Assembly (NCBI GenBank): GCA_019649035.1
Contig: BMAT01011867.1
Span: 1,074,375 to 1,122,762 of the forward strand
Direction: 5' to 3'
Length of the DNA stretch: 48,388 nt
DNA from: Elysia marginata
Taxonomy: Eukaryota > Mollusca > Gastropoda > Plakobranchidae
In this document: positions 1 to 48,388 of the stretch, piece after piece
How positions within the stretch are numbered: the first letter of the stretch is position 1
Layout of the letters: each line of letters starts with the position of its first letter
Notes under the pieces: generated by a model
Told to the model about the DNA's origin: nothing
The model's database searches: none
The model's input: the letters and a program-made list of their open reading frames with translations, nothing else
Program-made: the position numbers and the translations under genes

Positions 1-3000
1 ATATTGGTGACAATACTAGAATGACAGAGAAACCCTGTTTCTTCTTAAGTTTGTCTGAATGACTTCATTATTCGATCAAAACTAAAAATCCTTTGGGGGA
101 TGGAGGGTGTTTTCTATGATAAAATGTTTTAATTAAGAGATCATAGACTAAAACTTCTTACTAGAACAATTTTTGATACTATTTAAATGTACATAGACCT
201 TATGGAAGATAAACTTAATGCCCAAGCTAAATGTAAGAGATAGAAAAAGGCAATAGATTTAAAGACAACACATAAAAGGAGCATTTCCAGGTATATTCTG
301 CCTATCTTCTCCAGAAAGAATTACTTACGAATGGAAAAGGAAGATGTAAACAAATTTGGAAAATTTGCTATCTCCAAAGGAGTGACATTGAATGACTTCT
401 TTCAAATTTTTGTGTATCAACTGTTGAATGTTATTTGTTCTTTTGTGGACAGCAACATATAAAAGAAAATTTGAAGAACCAGTGTCTTTGTGCACAATAG
501 ATCACTGATTGAACATATTTATATGCATGTTCATTTAAGGTGCCATTAGAATCTGCATTGTTTCCTACTTATAAAAAAACAATGACCGCTCAACATGTAC
601 ACAAGAATCATTACACTCAATCAGAATCTTTAAAAGTGCAGTTATTCATATCATATTAATCTTTAAAAAAACTAATATCAATAGATAATTTATGTTAATG
701 TATTCTTTCAAATTATACAAGCTTCACCAACGATACCTCTTGGACACCTTTTCAGACCTCAGTCCATCAAGATTACAACATGCCTATGATCTATACAACT
801 GTGAAAGAGCAATGAAGGCCGTTAAGGTGAGGGAGTTCCGTGAAGCTGGCGCCTGTCTGTTTCATACCATAATAGAAGGAATTTATGTGCAAACAGACTT
901 CCCTCCTTTAAGCTAACAGTGACTTTCTAAACGCATAAGCAGAACTGTATGCCCTATAATACACAACCAACAATATAAATTAGAAGAAAAAAGGAAGCTG
1001 GGAAAATTTTTTGGGACACAAAAATGTGACTATGTAAAAGGGAGCCTCTTCATTCTTTTTTTATCAGTGGAAAGAAACACAACAGGCAAGCCACACCATT
1101 CATTGTTTACGCTACAGTACATGTACATGTAGTTCACACTACACTACTTACAACAGATTGATAGAACATGTTAAAATGAATGAGAGAAAAATTGGAAAAG
1201 CACAAGAAACTGAATATATTACAGAAAAATATGCCATTGATATAAGCTTATACATTCAGGAAGGAAGTATTCAATTACAGTTACAAATGTCTAGGCAAGC
1301 TTATAAACACACTTAGAAAACCAGACTTACTCATGAAGCACATGAAAACAGTCATAATAAACTTTCAACTATATACATGTACATGAAAGTAATAGTAGTT
1401 CCCTAGAAATATATATTTATGTATGTAGCATAGAAGCTAGCTCAGTCATCATCTTGAGGCCAACTTCTTTTATCATAATTTTAAATACATTTCACATGCG
1501 TTTCAGATACACAATAGTTAGCATTGAACTAGCTCCAGCACCATCACAAGCAGCTTTGTTTCATCACTTTCTGGCTCTCATAAGAATGTATAAACTTCAA
1601 CAAATCTGAACTGAGGGCATGCATAGCTAGTGCAAGCTTGCAACAAAGTCATATACAATAAATGGTTTAGTTCTGCATTTTTAGTCACAAGTTCTTGTCA
1701 TTCCTAAAAAGCCAAATTATACAGAGTTTGACAGTAGGTGGTAGTTTCCTATGACGTTTGCTTCATGATAAGTAAAACAGTAAAAGCAGTGAGCTTAAGT
1801 TAGCAAAAAAATTCTGCTGCTAAATTTAAGACCACCAGAGCATTATTTTAAAAGAAAGTTAAAATTGTGTGAGTTAATTTTCTCAGGGATCAAAGGCAGC
1901 CTAAACCAACTAGACACCAAGCATTTTATGCTCATGGTCTTTTATTTTCTTTTTTTTTTTTTTAATTTCAATTTCCTGGTGCAGGTTTTTTTCCTAAAAC
2001 ATGAAGTTATTTCTTGACTCAATCCTATATAGTTTTCAATTATTCACAGGCAGATTCCAATTACAAGTATTCTTCTTCTATGGCAAAAAGGTCATACAAG
2101 AAAATTGTGAATTGTTATCAAATGACTTCTCAAAACACATATTACAAACTATTTCTTCACAATAAAAATTGCAGGACAAGTATTTGCTTTAATTTGCAGC
2201 TCTTGGGGGAAAATGCTCTTCATAGAAGTTAAACAGTTTTTTTATGTAATTCTTTATGCATAATCCTAATCCCAATGTCTCACATCCAGGGCGAACAAGT
2301 CAGGGGTGGGAAAGCAATGTTTAGAGATGGTCGTTTAAAGATCTTTTTTCTCATGTCTCCATATTTTAAATCAACAAATGCTTTTGACTTCTTTCTACAA
2401 ATATTGATAATTTTATAGCAATTTTGAAGTTTGAAGGCTTAGAAGAAATGTCTCCTTCAAAACAGCATCGCCTCATTCACCATGGACACACGACAAAGTA
2501 TTTCATAGTCGAAAAGATATTTTCTCCATAGATTTCAGCAGTTTTAACATTGTTTGAAAGCTAGACTTTTCAATCAGTACCCAACTTGTATGCCTTTCAT
2601 AGTTAAAGAGACCACAAACTGTAATCATAAAGGGGAGGATCAAAACTAAATTCAGGCTAAAACATCAGACTTTAATTTTAGTTTTACTCCTCAATAAATG
2701 GATATTGCTAGTCTTTCTTTTTTTAACCCCAATTCACACTTCAGTTCTGTGATTAAGAAAGAGAATAAGTCTTATCAGACAACCCTCTAAGTAAGCTGCT
2801 GTCCTCATTTAAGTAAAAACAATTAAGAAAATATAGGCTTTTGGGGCCAGATGAGGGTACTATTATAATGGAAGTCATATTGAAAATTCAGCAATGATAC
2901 ATTACTTAAACGTCTAACTCCTTTGCTTTTCCATGAAACAATGCCAAACTTCATCTCTAGCTATAAAAATGGTTGCTGCACAAAACAGGGCAGAGTTATT

Positions 3001-3236
3001 TGGACATTTCATTGCTTTATAAAGACTGTATTTCAGGAGTCCTCTTTGAGAAAGGGGCATTACTGCAAAAAAAATTTCAAAGCTTTTTTCTCAAGATTCT
3101 GTGAGAAATGGCACAAGAGTGTTCTGAAAAAATTTCAAAACTTATCTTTGATGAACAGCCCTCTAGGCCTGGTGGAAAGAGTGGACTGGATTTTAAAAAA
3201 CGTGTTCTGAGACAAATGAAAAGAAAAAAGTAAAGA

Positions 3237-3300
3237 GAATTTTTATATAGCGCTTATCCACTAGTATGCTCTAAGTCTAAGCGCTTTAATGGGTTCCCCG
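3237..3300. repeat. Dispersed-repeat tail fragment (TATATAGCGC...AAGCGCTTT)
   Basis: The stretch has the TTTATATAGCGCTT ... AAGCGCTTTA arrangement seen in the 3' tails of CR1/L2-like LINEs and related SINEs. It resembles the tail of the LINE at 16.1 kb (ATTTAGCGCTTTTAC ... CAAAGCGC). Only the tail is recognisable. Confidence 0.45.
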
Positions 3301-4442
3301 GCAGATTATTACCAACCAAAGTACCTTCTGAACTTGCAGAGGAGTAGCAAGTAAGGCGCATCACTCTGGTATTCTGATAAATGAGTGCCTATGTCTTCCA
3401 CCCTCACTTAAAAGACTTTGTAAGGTGTGTTGTCTTTCTCAATTATTTTTTCAGGAGAAATGCCTCTACAAAAGCAGGAATTGGAATACAGTGGGATAGA
3501 TCCAATTTCTGCCATTATATATACATCTGTAACTCTCATCCCCGCCTCCTACTGCAATTTCATTACTGGCTCATCTAGACATTGTTATGAATAGCCACTA
3601 GTCTAGTACGAAACAAATAAATAAATATGTTAGACTAGCTAATCGGTTCGTTCTCTGGGCCACATGGGCCCTTTCAAAGAACACCAGCCCAAGAATTTGT
3701 AGATCGGTTATGAGATCCTAACTGAATAGACTATCAGCAATTAATCACCATTCAACCAACTAGCCAGCCTCTCACTCTCTGCTATAAGTTAAAAATTTTA
3801 AATATTCAAACTTTACCTGAGTACATGTTCTGCTTCAAATTCCAGCAAGATGCAGTATGGATAGTTAGCCTTATTCAGTTTCCATTGAATGGGTTCTGCA
3901 AATAGCTTTCAACCTGCGGAAACTTTATTTTTATGACATCCAGTAACAAGGTCCTGAGACTTGGCTTAGCTTCTTTTATTCCATTGCCACTCACACTGTA
4001 CAATTAAGAAGTTTTTTGTTTGTACAAATTTACATCTGATCAAGGCTCAAAGTAAACAAGCATGGGCAAGAGGTATCACAAAACTGAGTTAACATAAAGG
4101 TGCCTTTAATTGATGTCCCTGCTAAAAATATCAAACTAAAAAAATAACAAAATAAAGTAATGCAGGGACTTGCACAGCCATAAAACAAACACATAATGAG
4201 CTCCACAGAAATGAATGAGCAAAATTTGTGCAGATATGAAGTCCCTAAATCATCTTTGTACAACATCCTGTTCAAATTTTTTTACTTAAAACATATCAAT
4301 GACACAGTGGACAGTCGCTCCTCTGAAATAATTGCACATAAATTATAACCCACTGTAGCAATAAAAAATATATCAAACAGTGTTCTGTCAACATTTTCAA
4401 AAATTTTCAGAAAACAAACAGGCAATGAAAAAAACCTGCAAA

Positions 4443-4448
4443 TTTATT
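4443..4448 (-). terminator. Candidate MARK poly(A) signal AATAAA
   Basis: The plus strand reads TTTATT, i.e. AATAAA on the gene strand, about 890 nt past the stop, followed on the gene strand by a T/GT-rich stretch. Another AATAAA lies at 3924-3929. AATAAA is common by chance in such AT-rich DNA, so choice between them needs transcript ends. Confidence 0.3.
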
Positions 4449-5337
4449 GCATTTCTAATTAAAATTGTGTGTTTGGACCTCTCTACTTAGAATTCTCTTG
4501 AAACTTCAGAGATACATATTTTGAGGCTGTGTGTGTGTTATTTTATGATAATGAATAGTAATTTTTTTCTCTTATGGAGGAAGCGCATTCTTATGCTTCT
4601 ATATTTTTTTCCTACAGATCCAATTTGCTTTAATCATTACTCATTCTTGAATGCATAGCCAAAGCTTCATTGTTGTTCCTTAAAATATTTTTTTGAAAGT
4701 ACAATTTCTAAATCTGAAGAAAAAAAATTAAGGTAAAATTCCAAAAATCTTTTACATGCAAGATGACAGGCCAAACTGTGTGTTGAGATAACTAGATGGC
4801 ACCGGTGACTAAATTCACATAAACAAGCTCTTAAGAACTTTAATAAGTGAAGTCACTATCAAATAAAACAACTTTAGTTTGCAAAAATGACATAGTAAGA
4901 ATGAAAACTCCTAACTTGCAAAATATGAAAAGGAAAATTGCAGTAATATCAGAGTATTCTGATGATTTTCATATCCACCCCTATCAGCTGTTTTGGCAGG
5001 AGGCAGAGAAGTTATAAAATGTCAAAATATTGTAACAACTCATAATACTCTAAATAAAACAGATGTTAAAAATTGTTTAAAAGTTTTGAAAACAGAAGAT
5101 TTGTTACATTTTCTTGCTAAGTATTTTAAAACACTACATTTTAAAAATGGACCAATTAAATTCTAGGAAAGCTATGATGGTCACTTGAGTGTTTTTAGTG
5201 GGGAAAATTATTGAAAATAATCACAATTTAAAGACGTGGTGCTTCATATGGTGTCATTACAAATAACTAACAGAAAAGCACTGTCTCAACAGGAGAAAAC
5301 TATTGTCCCACGAATAACAGTGTTGAAACAGTATTTG

Positions 5338-44347
<39,010 letters not shown>

Positions 44348-47300
44348 CTGTAGATTAGGTAAGTTTACAAAATGGTTAAATATACCTTTAAAAAAAAAGA
44401 AAATATCCCTTTAAAAATGTTCATTACAGTGTAAGATCAAATAAGAAATAGCTAAACAGAGCAGTGTTACGGGAAAATGTGAAATAACTGACCTTGACAG
44501 TGACAAGGACTGAATTGACAAATCGTACTGTGCTAGCACAATAGAATACATGTATCATTTTTAGTTATAATTTTGAAAAAAATTAGTCTCTGATGACCTT
44601 TCTCATGTAAATAATGATAGGAATGATGTATACTAAAGGCAAAAATGGCTCAATGCATTTTAATTTTTCCACCCTACTGATAACAGGTATATCAACATTG
44701 AGAAAATTTGAATTCAATAAAATCATAAGTCAAGGTAAACCAAAAGATTTCATAATTCCAGGTACTATCTACTGTGTTCTTTAGTGTACTAAAAATTCTT
44801 AAATTTCAAATTTTTTTAATACTATTATAACATTTATTTCATGTTGAAAGGAAAAAAATTAATTACTGCATAAAAACAGGCTTTAGTTTTTGAAATTTTG
44901 ACTTGGTTTTTTTTTTTTTGTTGAATGCTAACAAAGGGTAAAAAAGTAGACAAATTTATCAAAGAAAGGATGGTCATATATATATGTTTCTCATTTGAAT
45001 ACATCAAAATATCTTACTAGCTGGGGTTTATCTGACCTGGTTGAGTAATCAAATAGACTAGACTATGCCAAAAGTTTCCTTTTATTCCTTTATTTCCTCA
45101 AGCTATTGCTTATTAACTGCCAGCCCAAGTTTCATCATTGTCTTCCTCCTCCCCCCCCCCCACCCAAAAAAAAAATAATCACCTACTCGTCTTAATCTAT
45201 TACTGATTTTTCCTACTCTTAGACTGTTATTGATGTGCATTTTTATATATTTTGGTTCTCTATTTCCTTCTGTTTCTCCCAATCCTTACAAAACAAGATC
45301 TTGGCCTTCAGCTTTTGTAAAATAAAAGGAGAAAACAAAGCCTAAAATGAAAAAAATTCACGCAATACCTAGGCGACATACGATCTAAGTCTAATCTAGA
45401 CTAGAGGTTTAAATTATCTTCTATATCTCAGACTAGTTTTTACACACTTAATTTAGTTATGTGAAGTCGGCAAAACTAAAATGATGGGTGTTTGTTCCAT
45501 CCTCGAATCTGTTTAAGGATGTTCAAAAGTTGAGTACATATTTCTTAAACAATTGTTCCCTTCCCCGGTATTATGTGCAAGTTCTGGAATTTTTTCATAC
45601 AAATTACAGATTTTACATTTTATTGTTTCGAATTTCAAACACAAAAACTTTTGTAAACAAAAGCCAACTTCTAGGTCCTGGCAGGCATTTCCAAGACAAA
45701 GGGCACAAAGACAGTTAAAAAATTTAATCTTGCCCAAGGAAAAAAAACTAACTTTTTTATTGAACGCAAGTCAAGCTTCTGCAATGGCTAGGTTTTAAAA
45801 CTGTATATTTAGCTTGACGCCAAATCAGATATATATTCTATGTTGAAAGGGAGCTTCCCTTGACCTCAATTCGATTTAAAAAATACGCCTAGCAAGTGTC
45901 CCAAAGGGTAAGAATAACTGAAATTTTCACATCTCTGCATATACTGTGTGCATGTGAGGCATGAATCTTGAATGTACAGAAAAAAACTAAAAATTTTAAA
46001 GATATATTTCAATTTGACACATGCTGACAAAACTGTACTACTTATCTTCACTTTAGATTTTATGTCATATCTACAAAGTACAATTACAAATTTCTTTATG
46101 TGGTTGTGGTTTTTTTTTCCAAGCTAATATTTATCTATTCCAATCATAACTCTATTGAGATAATGTAGAACACAATACTCGATATATATATATACCAAAC
46201 TGCCATCTAAAAGTATTCAATCCCTCATGTTTTGATCGCTTGTTTAAAGAGTTAATGCAAACATTGAAATTGATACTTGTAATTGTTGGATCTAGACCTT
46301 CACCTCTTCCAAAAATAATGTAAAAAAAAAAAAAAAAAAATTTGACCTGGTGTAATATATTATTATAAGAGGTGTGAGTCACAAATCAATATAGTTATAA
46401 AAGGCTGAACTGTAGAGAGTACAACTACAAGTACCTGCCGCCTATACCAAATTTTCACGGAATTTAAGTGTGTGTACACAGGCACAACCTTCTGCAAGAT
46501 TGATCCACAGGTTTACATGTAGGCCTAGATCTAGCTCTACATGTATGTTCTGATCTACTCAATATGTATAGTTAGAATAATATGCGTTTGCACTTCCACT
46601 TCATCCAACTCTAAATTAGGTAAATATTTGGGGTAATGATTTAAATTTAATGTCGATCTTCATTAGATTCTCAACATTGGATTTTTGCTCGACTCCATAA
46701 GGTAATTAAAACCAAGCACATGAAGATGAGCACCTTGTCAATTCCAAACCATCCCATGTAAAACATACAATTTCTTAAAATTAGATGTAACTAATTTCTT
46801 GAAAAAACATTAATGCGAAGTAACAATTTGAACCTGAACAATTAAACTTTTCAAAGTCAAACTGGCCGAATCGACCTGTAACGTGTAAAGTTGACCTAAT
46901 TTGCATAATACAAGGTCGAGAAAACCCCTTCAGGTGAGATCTTGATCTAAAAACAGATCCGCTACAGGTAAGAAGTCCCTACATGCCTGAGCTACTATGA
47001 AGAGTCATTATAAATTGTATGTAAGTATACGTTGACAGAACAATATTCTTATTTCAGTAAATTAAAACATACACTAGATGCACTATGGACCTATAACAAT
47101 TAACATGTATTTAACCCTGCATGTCCTATTTGGCATGGCCAGATGCAAACTTGATTTATATAAATCAGCAGATTTTGTTGTTCTCCGTGACCCTTAGTCA
47201 TACAATGTACATTGTGTTTTGCACTGCAAAGCAGAATAATTAAAAATCTGACATTTGGAGTTCAGTATTGTTAAAAATATATGAATAATCCCACTCTAAG

Positions 47301-48328
47301 TTTTTTAAACCAAAAAGTGGCGACAGATTTATAAAGCCTATGTCAAGAAGGGATTATGAAGGGGATATAATGACAAATCCAAATTTTAAAAATTTCACTT
47401 ATCAATTTGTGACTTCTTAAACTTAGTCTAAAGTTAAAGATTCTTTTTCAGCAATGCAACATTAGAAAATCTCTGTCTCATACAGTAGAACATCTTTGGA
47501 GCGGGATTTTAAGGTCCAAAAGAAAAATCCTGCATTAGGCATGTTTCCGCAAAAGAAATGTAAAGGGGAGTTACTGAAAAAAATTGAGAAAAAAAAACTC
47601 CAGTCCTCTGCTTTGAATGGCACTCTCATTAGTACGAGGCACCTAAATTGACTCTCCTCACCCCTTTGCTCTACTCTTTATAAATCCACATCGTTTAATA
47701 AATGTTGGTATAAGCTTAGGATTGGATATCAGTATGTGTATCATCTCGCTCTAGGCATACAGTGCCTCCTCTCACAGGCCAAACACAGTCACAATAATGT
47801 GAAATTGCTGCATCAACCCCCATCTCCCTTCCCCTAACCTACGTATTACATTGCTGCACATGATTTGACTTGTGAACTAGACAAACAAAGGCATGCACAA
47901 AACTTGCCGTTGCACTGGATGACACAATGCAAACTCACAATGAGCCTACAGCCTTGTGTGGACTTGCCCACTTACATTTTTACACTAATTCCTCTAAAGC
48001 TCGCTCTATTCCTCCCACTGTATCGAAGTTTTGGGCCTGTTCTGCCTCTTTATAGTTGCACAGGTTGTAGACTTTATATGGAGAAAAAAAAGGGGGGATT
48101 CCTCAGATGCCCTGCTGTGGGGGTGGTCCTGCTGTGGCGTTTGCCGCTATAGTATGTAACGATACTGTATCTGGGAACGAGTTGGGTGTTGAAATGTACT
48201 AATAGACACAATAGTATTTGTAATACCCCAGATTATATGTGATTAAAATTATACAGGATTTCTGCACCGGGGTGTCACTTTTTACTTCGAGTTTAAAAAA
48301 TTACTGTAGGGTTTCCTCACAGGAGGAT
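44348..48328. other. Upstream MARK intron, no first exon found
   Basis: 4 kb with no start-codon exon that would join in phase 0 to the exon at 44183-44347. Contains a C/A homopolymer pair near 45149-45177, poly-A near 46322-46340 and a MITE at 47111. Open frames look random. Confidence 0.55.
47111..47366. mobile_element. Decayed relative of the 38.4-kb MITE
   Basis: Begins TTAACCCTGCATGTCCTATT and follows the 38.4-kb copy through TTTTGTTGTTC, GTGAC.CTTAG, ACAATGTAC and TTGGAGTTCAG. The right end (ATGAAGGGGAT) has lost its TTAA. Confidence 0.6.
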
Positions 48329-48388
48329 GGCCTTAATAGCTCAGTTGGTAGAGGCCCCGCTCCGTGGCCCAGAGGTTGCGGGTTCGAG
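48329..48388 (+). mobile_element. tRNA-derived SINE head, cut by window edge
   Basis: The A-box region (TAGCTCAGTTGGTAGAG) and the start of a B box (GGTTCGAG) sit at normal tRNA distance. The anticodon arm would have a 9-nt loop between GGCC halves and the D stem has a mismatch, which argues against a working tRNA. The rest lies beyond the window. Confidence 0.65.

Larger units (their letters stand above)
1..5337. other. MARK 3' UTR and downstream intergenic sequence
   Basis: No convincing gene was found on either strand. Open frames here are short and lack family resemblance or codon structure. Part of the right-hand side must be MARK 3' UTR. Contents seen: palindromic ACATGTACATGT words near 1120 and 1375, a poly-T tract near 1955, and a repeat-tail fragment at 3237-3300. 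Confidence 0.6.

Noticed and set aside
756..826. Plus-strand exon-like segment (TTTTCAG before, GTGAGG after, encoding LSPSRLQHAYDLYNCERAMK)
   Set aside because: Borders and frame look good, but there is no family match, no second exon and no supporting neighbour. It may be an exon of another gene or chance; evidence is too thin to list as a gene.
48329..48388. Functional tRNA gene at the right edge
   Set aside because: The anticodon arm cannot form a normal 5-bp stem with 7-nt loop, and the sequence is cut off; a tRNA-derived SINE fits better.

Overview
This is an AT-rich, intron-rich animal nuclear DNA window. About 40 kb of it is a single gene on the minus strand: a microtubule-affinity-regulating kinase (MARK, the PAR-1 family of polarity kinases). 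I assembled 22 coding exons by following GT-AG borders and reading-frame phase from about 44.35 kb down to the stop codon at 5338. Using one of two alternative exons, the visible coding sequence is 2,622 nt (873 residues plus stop), and every exon junction is in phase. The first coding exon (start codon), promoter and 5' UTR lie outside the window or were not recognised.

Layout along the transcript (high to low coordinates): 44.35-35.8 kb holds the kinase domain (Gly-rich loop, VAIK lysine, HRD, an unusual DYG, activation loop [14 protein letters not shown]). 34.8-34.1 kb holds two homologous 100-nt exons that look mutually exclusive. 32.4-32.3 kb holds the UBA domain. 29.4-15.2 kb holds Ser-rich spacer exons, ending in the conserved aPKC-site motif (NTFHGR) and an RxxSFFNRITSKFSRR-type segment. 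9.5 kb holds a 72-nt phase-symmetric cassette exon. 6.9-5.3 kb holds the membrane-binding KA1 domain and the stop codon. The first 5.3 kb should contain the 3' UTR and downstream intergenic sequence.

The introns are full of mobile-element debris: a 5'-truncated CR1/L2-like LINE with an open 245-aa reverse-transcriptase C-terminal frame (about 16.08-16.98 kb), an older relative near 39.7-40.1 kb, hAT-like non-autonomous DNA elements whose ends resemble CAGGGATGCAAAC (18.8, 20.8, 21.2-22.6, 24.3-25.5, 27.7-29.0 kb), piggyBac-like MITEs (38.4 and 47.1 kb), tRNA-derived SINEs (11.4 kb and the right edge), and pyrimidine-rich tandem repeats (42.6-43.8 kb). Two N gaps are present, and one is flanked by a perfect 130-bp repeat, so it is probably an assembly artefact.

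Organism: the protein is close to invertebrate and vertebrate MARKs alike. The AT richness, the many TCTAGATCTAG and ACATGTACATGT motifs, the tRNA-SINEs and the ATATAGCGC-type repeat tails suggest a mollusc, perhaps a gastropod. That is inference, not proof.

The most interesting signals are the mutually exclusive exon pair, a 90-bp tandem triplication spanning the 3' splice site and start of the exon that encodes the DFG region, and the DFG-to-DYG change in the functional copy.
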